Source of the DNA: Beroe forskalii
Lineage: Eukaryota > Ctenophora > Nuda > Beroida > Beroidae
Reading direction: 5' to 3'
DNA length: 64,000 bases
NCBI GenBank assembly: GCA_011033025.1
Contig: WFMF01000019.1
Span: forward strand, 992,001 to 1,056,000
In this document: one piece after another, positions 1-12,100 of the stretch
How positions within the stretch are numbered: the stretch's first letter is position 1
Layout of the letters: every line of letters begins with the position of its first letter
Notes under the pieces: model-generated
Seen by the model: only the letters and a program-made list of their open reading frames with translations
Told to the model about the DNA's origin: nothing
Database searches by the model: none
Program-made: the position numbers and the translations under genes

Positions 1-3000
1 TTAATAAGTTCCTCTGATCCCCGTTTGATAATGGCGATTAACTATGTACTACTCAATATTAACTTTCAAATACCCCGTTATGTTGAGTGTGGTTGAAGAT
101 GATTTTCATTCAAAAATTAAAGTAAAATCAATTGAACTCCAAATTTTGGAAAAAGGCCGGGGATTCCTCATTTAGTCTCTGTCCCGATTGAGGAGAGGAT
201 GAGCAGCCTGGGATAGTGAGTCTGAGTAGTGAGTTGATAGGAAAAATTCCACAATCGCACGCCGTGTTTCTTTTCTTATTTGGCTCTCGCTAGTTATTCA
301 TATCGAGTGCTGCATGTACAACTGATTCCCATATTGTCGCAACCGATGGTTGTTTAGTTGTCAATTATTAAGTGTCAACATATTGCTCACTATGATCCGC
401 GAAATCAAATGTTTTTACCCAGGATCAAGGACCAAGGTCTTCCAAGGATTAAAGGGCTGTTTAAAATGATAAAGTGGTAAAGCATTTATTACTTATCGAC
501 TTATTGGTTCCAGAAACAATGTAACTGATCCGTTTTAATCTAATCCGTTTTAATCTAATCTTTTAATGTAAAAGGCAGGTGGCAAGCCCCTATGGCCTAT
601 ACAAGGTGATTAGTGCTTTTCTTGCCTCCTTACATTGCCGATCAGCAAAAACTTTCAATGAAAGGGCGATTTTTCTTCAACGTATTTTGCCAAAATATCC
701 CAGAAATTTCACTCCATATTTAGGTACTGGAATTTGGAAGGCCTAGGTAGGTATAATTCGATTTGCGTGACTAAAATTCGGTTTTCGTGACTCGATCTCT
801 GAGTTTTGTTATTTTAGTATAACTTAATTCGGCATTCATAAGGCCATTTTACGTAAGCATTATGCAATGATGATTTGATATTGAGTTAGAAATCGACAGA
901 TCGTAGGTCCAGTCCCCGGCCAAATTATTGACATAATAACTTAATTCGATTCGTATTCCGTAGCGTAGATTACTGATGGCCAAATAGTACCTATTCCACT
1001 ACACTACTTGAAAAGGTACGTGAAGTAGAGCATCACTGACGGCCAGAGCGCGAATTTATTAATTAGCCACTCTGCGCATGATTTGGAAGCTCTTGAAAAC
1101 CGGTTAGGCTTCTTCTTATTTCTTATTTGCTAGTTCTGACATAGTTTTCTATGTGGAATTTCGTCAACTTTGACGCTCTACGCACTCAGAAAGCGGGATT
1201 CGTTACAAAAAGCTGACGTGGCCTAGAGAAATGAGAATCATTCTGGAATTTCCAAGTGTCGCGGCACCATGTTCGTACGTGAATATCATGTTGATACAAA
1301 CGGTGGTTGTGTGGAAATTTCGGAACGCGTTCTCAGGCCCGTGACATGTCATTTCAATCATCAGAATTGTTTGGAATATTTTAGATAGTAATAAATGCTT
1401 TTCCTTGATTATTTGCCCATGCACCCGTGATAGTGACTGACCACGTCGCCAAATAAGGTGGTGTGGTGTCACCAAAGGACCACTGTGCTCCATGATAATG
1501 ACGCTGTACCCTACTGCTGTACGCTAGACTTGTGCCATCATCTGTAGAATGGTGTCCGCTAGACTGGAGAATTGTGTCTGGGATTCTAGGGAGCTTTAAA
1601 CGGTGCATGTTGGGAATCCGCCGGCTACATTAGGAAAATAGTCCTCTCCAAATCGCTGATTGCGCACTTTAAGCCCTGATAATGACGTCATTACCTCTCT
1701 CAAGCCTGTTGCTCGTGTGTGACTCACTGAAGTGTTCTTGATGTAATTCCACCTACACTCTCTGTAATTTGTTCGTATTGCTTGATAAGTCCCGGGCCTA
1801 CATCGGAATTATAAGCTTTAGTTTCTTCTTCCGTGTTTCATCTTAATGCTATAATGTGTTTCATCTCAATGCGTGTATTCTTGTATCAACTCTCTTGCAT
1901 ATCATAGCACTGCGTGGGCTTCGATCATCGATATGATTCAATTTGCAAAGGCCTCTGATATGTGATGTCTGATTCCCGGAATTCCCGTGCACCGTTGATT
2001 CAATTTCAGTAAGATGTTTACTTTTATAATTTTGGTAGTCTCACTTTTTATGTGATTCCATCGTTTGCTTTTAAGCTGATCTATTTTTTCATCTGAAAAT
2101 AAATAAGACTCAATATCATCCTGGTATATCTTGGCTCTAATTTTTTCTCTATTTTCAGTTCTTATTTTACTCTGCCATGCCCAGTACACAACTCTTGTGA
2201 TGATGTTATCGAGTTAAGAGAGGTCCGATAATTTAGCATTAATGCTGCGCTTGTTTTATCAAAAATATGATTGAAACCATTTAAATCATCAAATCATCTG
2301 TGGTATTATATATGTGAACCAATGTTAGGCACACACTTGCTCGCGCTTACTTTTTTGCGCGGACGTCTTCGTAAAAGTGTGTTGTGCGCGTTTTCATTTG
2401 ATCAGTTCATTTGATCGACGCGAAACGATGAAACCACCTAAAATTTCTGTTTTTACATGACAATCAAAGGAGCTGAATAGGGGACTGACGGGATCAATCA
2501 GCTCTGTATCTTCAATTCCATATATCACTCTTGAATCTTGGCACCTGTTATTGCTTTCCTCATCCGTCCAATATGGCCATTATCAAAGAGTGTTTCCTCG
2601 TTGGAACTGGAACCGCCAATCACACCATGCAGCTCGATTTAATCTGACTTTTACCACCTCTATTTAATGTGGCTTCTAAATAATGCTTGCTCTGTAAAAG
2701 CTCTTTAGCACACTCAGCTCTTGCCATCAAGGTGTCTTCACTTCTTGATCAGCTATGAAGAAAGCTTTACAGCTTCTGAATGCCGCTTTACTTATTCCAC
2801 GAAATGCTAGTTAGAAGAGAATTGCTGGCATGCTGATTAGAAGAAAGCTGCCACTCAGTGATCACGTGATAGGGACTCAGAGAACACGTGACTGGGCCTC
2901 TGCACTAAAAAGTGCGTCAGGAATATTGGCAGTGCTTGACGGCAAGTCCAGTTTGATAAACATGGTGGATTTGGATAAAGATCTCACTCATCAAGTTCTG

Positions 3001-3240
3001 TTTTGCGTGTAAACATTTAGCGTTTAAATGAGCTTTCATTCCTACCGCACGTCTTCATTTTTGATCTTAAAAATTCAAAAATAGTTGCACTGTTTGTGAA
3101 GTTTTGAAATTTCAATGCATAAGGAAAGTTTCTCCATTTTTGACGCTTTTGAACGCATTCAAATCAAATTTCAGTCTGTTTTGAACTCCCTTTGACTCGA
3201 TCCCTTATTATCAGAATTTTCAGAAAGCAATCCACCTGAC
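1..3240. other. Intergenic DNA, no gene recognised
   Basis: I see no convincing exon here; the short open frames lack homology, signal peptides or splice partners. Two stretches, near 1491 and 1677-1696, carry TGATAATGACG-type sequence belonging to the dispersed CRE-like repeat described further on. The sequence directly before 3245 ends in TTTTCAG, so a 5' untranslated exon of the next gene could lie in this region. Confidence 0.5.
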
Positions 3241-3244
3241 GGCA

Positions 3245-3667
3245 ATGATCCTCCTCCTTTTGACCCTCTCCACTCTCCTTCTCCACCTCTCTCACTCCGG
3301 AACATTCCAGATCATCGCCTGCTTTGACACAAAGTGCCCTGTTTCATCCGAGGATCTGCAGACTATAGTCAGATACGAGGACTGTGAGCGATCCATGTCT
3401 CGTGCAGTGTTTTGTGATAAAGACACGGAACTCTGTGTCCACAACCCCATGACAGGACAAGCATCGTGTGTCCTGAGAGCTGTCCCTACTGAGTCTTCTG
3501 TCCGGGGACGGGAGGAGGAGCTGTCCATCCTGTCCATTGTCATGCCCCTCGCTATCGTCCTGCTTCTGCTGTGTTCGGTGTTGTTGTGGCGCTATGGGGG
3601 TCATGTGACTTACTGGTATCACCTGAGTTCAAGCCGTGTCAGCCCCTTATTCACTCCCACTACTTAG
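3245..3667 (+). CDS. Six-cysteine type I membrane protein, paralogue 1 (short tail)
   Basis: A 140-residue single-exon protein of no known family. Residues 1-19 are a strongly hydrophobic signal peptide. Residues 26-75 hold six cysteines (26, 31, 47, 57, 64, 75) spaced C-x4-C-x15-C-x9-C-x6-C-x10-C. A membrane helix spans about 93-116, followed by a tail of only about 24 residues. The motifs CFDTKC, IVRY and CVHNPM are shared with the genes at 4756 and 6747, so the three form a tandem family on one strand. The start is the first ATG and opens the signal peptide. The likely role is a small cell-surface receptor or ligand-binding protein; this is inferred from topology only. An AATAAA follows about 130 bases after the stop. 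Confidence 0.75.
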   Translation: MILLLLTLSTLLLHLSHSGTFQIIACFDTKCPVSSEDLQTIVRYEDCERSMSRAVFCDKDTELCVHNPMTGQASCVLRAVPTESSVRGREEELSILSIVMPLAIVLLLLCSVLLWRYGGHVTYWYHLSSSRVSPLFTPTT

Positions 3668-3797
3668 CATGGATTATCATGTACTTTCTTATTCTAATCT
3701 AGTAGTGGTTAATCTAGAAACTGAACTGAAAAGAGTGGTGCGATTCGATTCTTTCATGATACTGTGTTATAGATCTAGACGATATATTGAAAGACAA

Positions 3798-3803
3798 AAT
3801 AAA
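3798..3803 (+). promoter_or_regulatory. Polyadenylation signal AATAAA
   Basis: A canonical AATAAA lies about 130 bases beyond the stop of the first six-cysteine gene, a normal distance for a short 3' untranslated region. Confidence 0.4.
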
Positions 3804-4755
3804 TTATTTTCCGTCCTGACAATTTTATGCCCTGACATTTGACAATCTCTCAAGTAGAACATGCAAGCACCTGTAGTAATCCCCAGTACATATCACATTA
3901 TGAATATTATTCCGTTCTCGATGAGAACGGAATGCAAGATTTTCCTGCAACATCATGATATTCCACGAATTCAGTATAAAGAATTCGATATGAAATTGAT
4001 AAGGAAATCGTATTTGCATAAATTTCTGCTGAATCCGTCGCATAAAAGCGGATAAATTTGTTTGATAGAATTATTAGTGTAAATATTCCCAAATATCCTC
4101 ATCTCGTCGGACCTCGCAAGTATTTGTGACACCGATGCTATTGAAAGCAGTCTTCAATTTTAGTTTTTGGTCATGCTTAAATCATTAAATGGCTCAAAGT
4201 AAAATAATTACTTCATAGACATTTATTTGACAATGAAGCGCGTAAGATATCTATTTTATTTATTTTTAGAAAAAGTCGAAACAGCCGCAACCCCGTCCAA
4301 AAACCTCTCTTAAAATAGCGAATCAACCCGGATTGATTCATCCAATTCGGGGCCAAGATTCTCTCTCGTTCAAACGTTATAACATCATCTCACACTTTGA
4401 GAGCTATGCAAACGCCCTCGCTTAACTCTGACATTATCAGCAGAGCTCTCAAATTCCTTTGAATAAAAGCATAACCATAAAAGCATAACCATGGTTGCGT
4501 TTAACATTTGTTTAAACATTTATTTGCATTAAATATTCTTCAGTCACTCTGAAACCATTCAGTCCTCCGTATTGTTATGTTGCCATGGCCTTTAGCTGTG
4601 ATCATCAGACATTTTTGAATTTCATGCTTCATTTCTTAGCCGCGATATAAAACCTTGACTCTTAAGAGTCCTAAGATCCTTGATATTATGATAATTTGTT
4701 TCAGTTTATTAAACCAATGACTGAAAAGGATGTTTCACAAGTTTGTTCTTTGGTG
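3804..4755. other. Spacer between paralogues 1 and 2
   Basis: AT-rich spacer with no supported gene. It contains a short palindromic stretch around 3913-3935 (CCGTTCTCGATGAGAACGG). An open frame reaches back from paralogue 2 to 4696, but the signal peptide begins at the methionine at 4756. Confidence 0.4.
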
Positions 4756-5349
4756 ATGGGTCTCTTGAAACAGTTTATCATCACCTCCCTCCTCCTCCCC
4801 TGCGTCTCTGGGAGACGCTTCAGTTCCATCCTGTGTTTTGACACGAAATGTGAGGTTATCTCCGATGATCATGAGCACATAGTCCGGTACGTAGCCTGCG
4901 ATCCCTCCATGGAAAGGGTCGTGTTCTGCAACGAGGAAACAGAGACCTGCGTCCATAACCCCATGACAGGAAAAGGGATCTGTCAGCCGATCCCTACCAA
5001 CCCTCCCACAGAAGCTGCATCTCTTCTGACAGAGAAACAGGAACTGATCCTGATGATAACCCTCCCCCTCGCTCTGATAATCCTCATCCTCCTCATCATC
5101 ATCTGTTGGTGTGCTGTGAAGAACGTAGCCTGTTTCCGGAAGAAGAGGAGGAAGTTCCTGCCCAGTTTCATTGAGGTGGACACGGTTATCCGGAACATCT
5201 GCGTGAGGACGCCCCCGCCGGCCTGGGTTTCTAACTTCGCTAATTTCTACGAGCTTGAGGACAGAACACCCGTTTCTTCAGGGGGCAAGATGTACGATTC
5301 CGGCTCGAGTTTTGGGAGTGTGATTGAGAACCCTTATGTGAGTTGCTGA
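4756..5349 (+). CDS. Six-cysteine type I membrane protein, paralogue 2 (medium tail)
   Basis: A 197-residue protein from the chosen start at 4756. A longer frame begins at 4696, but only the methionine at 4756 gives a normal signal peptide (residues 1-19, MGLLKQFIITSLLLPC...). The ectodomain has the same six cysteines (27, 32, 48, 58, 65, 76) in the same spacing as its neighbours. The membrane helix is about residues 97-121. The tail is about 75 residues: first basic (FRKKRRKF), then with a tyrosine in an NFYELED context and a C-terminal NPYVSC. The ectodomain is closer to paralogue 3 than to paralogue 1. No introns are seen in the coding part. Function is unknown; the conserved outside and diverging inside suggest a shared ligand type with separate intracellular outputs. 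Confidence 0.75.
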   Translation: MGLLKQFIITSLLLPCVSGRRFSSILCFDTKCEVISDDHEHIVRYVACDPSMERVVFCNEETETCVHNPMTGKGICQPIPTNPPTEAASLLTEKQELILMITLPLALIILILLIIICWCAVKNVACFRKKRRKFLPSFIEVDTVIRNICVRTPPPAWVSNFANFYELEDRTPVSSGGKMYDSGSSFGSVIENPYVSC

Positions 5350-6746
5350 AGTCTGAACGATGAATAAGGCAGGTCAGAAAGCTTAGCTGAGTCAAGCTGA
5401 CAAGTGAGTTAAGGATGCTAATCAGAGTAACATTCAGAGAGGCGAAAAGCGTGAGGTAAACTGTAAGATATGACAATGGAACTAAATGAACAGTCCTTCT
5501 TTGAAGATCTCATGACAATTTGCAGCAACTGCTGTTCTATAGCCAATGGTGGTGGGTAATTGGCAGACACTGATAGACGATAGTATGGGCAGGGAACTGT
5601 GTCATCAACTTATACATTTCACAGTGTACAGTGTACACTACTACAATTTACACTGACAAAACTACAATGTAGACGTGACAGTGTTCATTTCCTACAAAGC
5701 ATGAATTTCATCGAATTTTAGCATCCACCGGTCGAGTACTGGTGTTCAGATTTTGGGGCGTTCCTGCTTTCGAAAAACCAACCATATACACGTTTTAATT
5801 CTCAGTTTCTTGCATGCATTTTAACTATAAATTGACATCTTAAGCCATTCTTTTAATTCTTCATAACATTGCATTAAATCTTCTTTCCAACCTTTTTAAA
5901 GACATTGAGCATGATTTGATGGATTTCTCCCATCCCTGCGCGCAACACTCGGAAGTTTGGAGGGTCGTGTTGCGGAAAACGATGTGTGCGCGGCGGAGGG
6001 TTGGGTAACATCCTACAAGAGCATGATATATTACCACTGTATAATCGCCACTTTCACATAAATGGCACGATAACTTCATACAATTTTTATTTGTCGAATT
6101 CTGTCCAAGAATTTTATGAATATTTTCCTCTCCTAATCCTATTCCTTTTCTTCGTGATTCCATAGGGGACCATACACACATGTGACGTGTGTGTCATATC
6201 TATTTGTTCTAGAATTCCAATAAATGGCGAATTAGATATGGTCTTACGTCATAGCAGATTTTTTAATAGTATTATTCGACGTCATACGTTGATATATTGA
6301 CTGTGTTATCACATTATTAGATTATCTACACAGAATTGAATCAGATTTTGCTGTTTCCTTGAAGTAATGATTAAACATATCCGCATTCTAAAGGCTCCTG
6401 ATAGGTAGTTAAGAGTGACGTCATTATCAGGGCTCAAAATGGTGAATTGATGATGTCAAACGGCCTTTTTGAATTTCAAATGCGCAAAAGCCAAAATGTA
6501 TGTTGGAATACCAATGCACTTCATAGGGACGTTTATTGTTTGTTTAACGCACAATCCTTTTCCAAGCATTACAGTGCCCAATCAAATTTAATTTTCATCA
6601 ATATTCTACCCATTATGCAGAATTTCGAAGCATAATTGTCAATTGGGACCTCGAGTAAATTCCTGGAATTGTTGAGTGAGAGTCTGGCTGCGGTGAATGA
6701 AAAATCACGATCCTTTTGTTTTATTTTATAGCCCATATCTCTGTAA
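5350..6746. other. Spacer between paralogues 2 and 3, with a CRE-repeat fragment
   Basis: No gene is supported. At about 6406-6460 there is a fragment of the dispersed repeat in reverse orientation, containing GAGTGACGTCATTATCA. The rest looks like ordinary AT-rich intergenic DNA. Confidence 0.4.
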
Positions 6747-7712
6747 ATGTGGATAGGGAGCCTTGTTTTCGTTTTCGAAGCACTGTTGTTTGAGACTCTG
6801 TCTAAAAATCAGCAAGCTACTCTGTGTTTTGACACAAAATGCGAGGTTACATCAGATGTTCACGAGGACATTGTCCGGTATGTAGACTGTGAACCATCCA
6901 TGAACCGCGTGGTTTTCTGTAACTCTGAGACGCAGGTCTGCGTCCACAATCCAATGTCAGGAAAAGGAATCTGCCAGGCAATTTCAACAGATCAGCCACC
7001 GACTGAAGCTTCAGATAGTTTGACCGGGAGACAAAAACTTATCCTTGTAATAGCCATCCCTCTCCTTTTCATTATCGCTGTATTATCTTCCTGCGCGTTT
7101 TGGTTGTGTCGGAAATCTTCCAAATGGTGTTTCCAAGTTGAGTTGTACGAGAAGGAAAAGGAAGGTGAATGCAATGTTTACCAAGACCCCCCACCCGCCC
7201 AGCCCCCACTGCCCCCCACTTCAGTTTGTAGTCCAGGTGAACAGTCACTTTCTGACACCGAATCCGCTGAGAATATATACGAAAATATCTACGATAGTTT
7301 GGAGGACATGGTTAATGATATTTTCGGAGACTTTCACTTGCAGCAAGAAGTTGAAGTTGACAGTGGTGTAACTCTAAGTCAACATGGTCATGTTTATCAT
7401 TCCAATAGTGATACTCACTCTGATGTTTATCCCGCCAACAGTGATAATCACTCAGTTAGTTTTAGTGGTGATCATACTCATAGTAGCATTGAACTTGAAG
7501 TTGAACTTGAACAAGAAGATAGAGTAGAGCCCAGTTCTGCTCCAAGACATGTTGGTTCAGGCACATCAGGTCGTTGTTTTTCCGATGGGAGTAAAACGTC
7601 TGATAGTTTTACTTTTACCAAGTACCGCAGGGCAGGGTCAGTGATCATGATGAATCCCCGGGCTGGGAGTAGAAGTGAGGAAACGGTTAAAAAGTTCTTG
7701 GGTAATTTCTGA
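6747..7712 (+). CDS. Six-cysteine type I membrane protein, paralogue 3 (long tail with tyrosine motifs)
   Basis: A 321-residue single-exon protein. A hydrophobic N-terminus (about 1-16) acts as signal peptide or anchor. The six cysteines (27, 32, 48, 58, 65, 76) keep the exact family spacing, and a membrane helix lies at about 97-121. The cytoplasmic tail, about 200 residues, is far longer than in the two paralogues. It holds a proline-rich run (DPPPAQPPLPP, about 147-157) that could bind SH3 domains. Two tyrosine motifs, YENI and YDSL (Y178 and Y182), lie directly next to each other. A His/Ser/Asn-rich stretch with repeated NSD-H-S elements and an acidic segment follow. YENI fits the GRB2-type pY-x-N SH2 ligand and both fit the YxxΦ sorting motif. 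A signalling receptor role is inferred; no family name is known to me. Confidence 0.75.
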   Translation: MWIGSLVFVFEALLFETLSKNQQATLCFDTKCEVTSDVHEDIVRYVDCEPSMNRVVFCNSETQVCVHNPMSGKGICQAISTDQPPTEASDSLTGRQKLILVIAIPLLFIIAVLSSCAFWLCRKSSKWCFQVELYEKEKEGECNVYQDPPPAQPPLPPTSVCSPGEQSLSDTESAENIYENIYDSLEDMVNDIFGDFHLQQEVEVDSGVTLSQHGHVYHSNSDTHSDVYPANSDNHSVSFSGDHTHSSIELEVELEQEDRVEPSSAPRHVGSGTSGRCFSDGSKTSDSFTFTKYRRAGSVIMMNPRAGSRSEETVKKFLGNF

Positions 7713-7982
7713 ATTAACAAATTATGATAGGAGCAGTATCTTTGCCATGTTATTATAAATAATCGTGGGGGGTCGGGGAACTCAAATACAAATATGACTG
7801 TTAAACTGTTAAATTTGTTATTGTTCATTAAATGTTCTTAGAATTAACCTTCGTGTTTTGTTTGACAATACTGGATACCATTAAATTTCCCGTTAAACAA
7901 TTTCCCGTGAGAATAGCGTAAGTCGATCACTAAGTCGTGTTTCCTTTTGGAACCATGAAAATTAAAATTTGGTGGTTGAGTG

Positions 7983-8756
7983 GTGCTTTCTAATGGAAAG
8001 AGCGCGCGCGTCGTGCTTTCCTTGGAAAGTGCGCGCGCGTCGTGCGTTCCTTGGAAAGTGCGCGCGCGTCGTGCGTTCCTTGCGCGCGCGTCGTGCTTTC
8101 CTTGTGCGCGCGTCGTGCTTTCCTTGGAAAGTGCGGCCGCGTCGTGCTTTCCTTGGAAAGTGCGCGCGCGTCGTGCTTTCCTTGGAAAGCTAAAGTGCGC
8201 GCGCGTCGTGCTTTCCTTGGAAAGTGCGTGCGCGTCGTGCTTGCCTTGGAAAGGGCGCGCGCGTCGTGCTTGCTTTGGAAGGGGCGCGCGCGTCGTGCTT
8301 GCCTTGGAAAGGGCGCGCGCGTCGTGCTTTCCTTGGAAAGTGCGCGCGCGTCGTGCTTTCCTTGGAAAGTGCGCGCGCGTCGTGCTTTCCTTGGAAAGTG
8401 CGCGCGCGTCGTGCTTTCCTTGGAAAGTGCGCACGCGTCGTGCTTTCCTTGGAAAGTGCGCGCGCGTCGTGCTTTCCTTGGAAAGTACGCGCGCGTCGTG
8501 CTTTCCTTGGAAAGTACGCGCGCGTCGTGCTTTCCTTGGAAAGTACGCGCGCGTCGTGCTTTCCTTGGAAAGTGCACGCGCGTCGTGCTTTCCTTGGAAA
8601 GTGCGCGCGCGTCGTGCTTTCCTTGGAAAGTGCACGCGCGTCGTGCTTTCCTTGGAAAGTGCGCGCGCGTCGTGCTTTCCTTGGAAAGTGCGCGCGCGTC
8701 GTGCTTTTCTTGGAATGTGCGCGCGCGTGGTGCTTCCCTTGGAAAGTGCGCGCGAG
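7983..8756. repeat. GC-rich 29-bp minisatellite, about 26 units
   Basis: The period is exactly 29 bases (for example unit starts at 8341 and 8370). Each unit joins an alternating GCGCGCGCG tract to TCGTG and then CTTTCC-TT-GGAAAG, an inverted repeat with a two-base loop. Early units are variable and some truncated; units from about 8320 on are nearly identical. Because 29 is not a multiple of 3 and the unit has no stop in most frames, long open frames appear in several frames on both strands. These are artefacts, not genes. The block is far richer in GC than its surroundings. Confidence 0.9.
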
Positions 8757-8847
8757 ATTTGAATTCGAGATTTGAATTTTGATTTCCAGTAGCGCCGCGC
8801 ACTCCCACGTCCCGGTCTTCTTTTATTGTGATAAGAACTGTGCAGCG

Positions 8848-9190
8848 GAAATTTTAATTTATGAAATAATTAATTATTAAATTTGATGAAATATCAGAAT
8901 ATTTTATGATATAGAAGATTTGAAATCTGTGTCATTATGTTTTTGGTAATATCATTCATTAAATTTCAAAGCCTGTTATACAATCGAATTTGAGGTTGAT
9001 GACAGAGTAGAATTCCGAAATTTTCTTGATAAATTTTTTGAATTAAAAATTTTAATTTATGAAATAATTAATTATTAAATTTGATAAAATATCAGAATAT
9101 TTTATGATATAGAAGATTTGAAATCTGAATAATTGTGTCATTATATTTTTGGGAATATGATTTATTAAATTTCAAAGCCTGTTATACAAA
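8848..9190. repeat. Direct duplication, about 140 bp, two copies
   Basis: The segment at about 8848-8983 recurs at about 9046-9189 with few changes (shared AATTTATGAAATAATTAATT and TATAGAAGATTTGAAATCTG). The interval between copies includes TAGAATTCCGAAA, which reappears near 32686 beside another shared stretch (ACTATAATCATCATTAATCA at 9450 and at 32770). This whole area is therefore a dispersed repeat. Confidence 0.7.
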
Positions 9191-12100
9191 ATTTTCCGGA
9201 TCAGAATCATTTATCGAAATCAGGTTCGCCTGAATGAAACTGATATAATGTTTTTTAATGATATTAAATGGGCACCTGCGTTCAAAGGTGCGTAAAGAAT
9301 GTAAGCAAACATGTTTGATATATTGTCTTTGTGAGCAGTGATGGTTAAATACCATAACTCTTAAACTTAAACTAAACTAAACTATGAAAGGAAGCGTGAT
9401 GGTTTAACACCATCAATTTTTCTATTTCTATTTATTTTGTCACATATACTATAATCATCATTAATCAGTATCAGTATGGGACTAATAAACAGTGATCCGA
9501 TCATTCAGTTTTTAATACAGAAATAGTTTTAAGAAAAGTTGAAGATATTTGAGTTCTGAGAACAGTGTTGATGTATTTATCAAAATTCTTTATTTTTTTT
9601 AAGGAAACAGTTATCTAATCTCTAAATAATATTGTTACAACTATGTCTTCTGTCTTCCAAACTTCTAACTTCCATTTGTAAGACTGATGTTGCTCTAACC
9701 AGATCCCTGGTTTTATGTGTGTGTAGCCCCTTGCAGTCAGATAATAATCAGATATCTATTTTAAAATTCTGTATATTCTACCCAACGTTTTTCAAAGAAC
9801 AAAAGTCGAAATGCAAAGAGTAATTTTATTCATGAATATGATGCAATAGGATATCCATATCAGAGTTTTCTAATTTGTTTTAATGAAACCCTTATCTTAA
9901 AAAAGCTTGAAATGTCTTTATTATAGAAAAATACTGTTTTCTTCATTTAGAAAAAAACATACAGTCTTCTTTGTAGAACAAATGCAGTCTTCGTTGTTGA
10001 ACAAATACAGTCAAAAATTTTTTAGAAAGTTTGCCAAAAAGTTATAACCCGAGTTATTACCTCCTAAAATAATTTGAAATAATAAAATAAATTTTCTAGG
10101 GCTATAACTCAACATATCACCTTTTGGTAAAAAATAAAACAGTCCAAAATTCCGAAAAAAAGTTATAACTCCAGTTATAACCCTATTTTTGAAAGATTGT
10201 TTGCTTTTTTCTATTAATTTTCAGGTTATAACTTGAGTTATAACCAAGTTTGAAAGAAATTTTTCACATATTTAGGGTTCTCAATTTGAGAAATAAGAAA
10301 TTGTAAGAATGTTTTATTAAGTACTATATAATGGGCCTCTGTTGTATCAAAGAGTTGTCTAGGAAATCTAAAAATACCTATGATAGTAATTTCATAGTAG
10401 GTACCAACAGTATATGGAAGTTTTTATTGACATGCTTTTCGTGAGCATTGACCAGCAATAATATACAGAAGTATCGGAGGTGAAACATTACTTTTCAGTG
10501 CCAACAGTTCATTTTGACAAATTGGTGTATGACATAGTTATGCAATTCCCAAATTATTTCCATTATTGTGTCACCATCTGTTTTAAATTGAGTACCTGTG
10601 AACAATGTAGTGATTGATGATTAGGGTACTATTGCTCTAACCTCTATTACTCAAATATTTTTTGCCTTATTTGGAATCTGCAAGTTAGGAAATTACTAAA
10701 TTACTAATAGGAAATTCAAGAAGCAACGATTTCATTTCTAGGATGAATGGATGATTAGCTGATTTGGAGGATTCTTTTTCTGATTTAATCAATTGGAATG
10801 GCATATAGGTTGTAATAATAAGATGACCACAGTGGTATCATAAAGCGTGGATTTGATGAGGAGCAATAAGTATTTCAGTAATCAAGTCTGAGATCATTTT
10901 TGAATTTCTTCATCATCATGTATCACAAAAATGTAAAATATTAATAGACTTTGCATTAATCAAAAATCTAACAACGGGGCCAACTTCGGCCAAAATCTAA
11001 TTGACACCATTGGATGGTATACAGGTCATTTATTAACCATGATAAGAACCACATATCTGACCGAAAACATACGATTTTATGCCTATGGTTGTCAGTTTGT
11101 TAAATAAAAAATTGTCTTAATTTCTGGCCATTCTTCACAAAACAAAGTAATGAGTAAAACTGGTAGATGTAAATTGTAAAGTGGTATTTTTGTGACTGAT
11201 AAAAGGACTGTGTTAATCCTCAATGAAGCACGGAGTTTGCTCAAGACATGATGATATTGTTGATTTAAATGGTGTTTAGTGTTTCTACTTCCATACTTTC
11301 TGAATAGTTTGCAATTTTAAGCAGACATGTCAATGCTTTATGCTAGTATGGTACATAGTACTACTGAAAAGTAGTTTGATGAACTCACACAAATAGCTAG
11401 ATAGCAGCCACAATTTGATTTGAAACTTAAACTTTTAGGGTGCAAAATAGTTGTGAACAGTATCATAAAAAGAGGCTAAATGATAATAGAGCTTGATTTT
11501 GTTTCCTTATTAAAATCACTACAGAGGCTAAAAATCGTGAAATTTCAATGATGTCATTAAATTTCATGAAACTTATAATTTTATTGTTTTTGAAAATAAA
11601 ATAAGAACCGAAGAGAATAAAAAGGATGGCGTCTTCAAATATCAGTTTTGAAATAATTCAAGAAACATTTTGATATCTTGAAATGGAATTTAAGGCAATA
11701 AGGTGATAACTCAATGTAATTTATGATAATACTGCTGTTTTTAGTAGGAAAAAAGTAATTCAAAGGTTATAATTAGAGATATCACCTCTTCAAATTATTT
11801 TTGTAAATTAAAGTTTCGACCAAAGGTGATAACTGTCAATTTTTCAGGTAATTAATTAATTGTAATTAATTAGGTGGACATCGGGAGGAGTGAAAAACAT
11901 TATCTGATCATACTACATTATTTCATACTATTTAGGAAACCAAAACTTGAGAAAATTTGACCATTAGTTTTGAAGAAAATCAGTTTTTTTCGATTATCTC
12001 AAAACTATACTTTTCAAGTTATCACCTTTTGATTTGAAGGTGACGATATGTAGTCTTTGATGGGATCCATGTGAAGAAGCCTTCAGAGATCTAGGTAGAT

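Noticed and set aside
7983-8756. 29-bp repeat array as a CRISPR array
   Set aside because: There are no unique spacers, the units abut directly, and the DNA is animal nuclear.
7844-8808. Long open frames on both strands over the minisatellite, about 180-270 codons
   Set aside because: They arise because a 29-base unit without stops is read in all frames in turn; the protein is a 29-residue repeat of no function.
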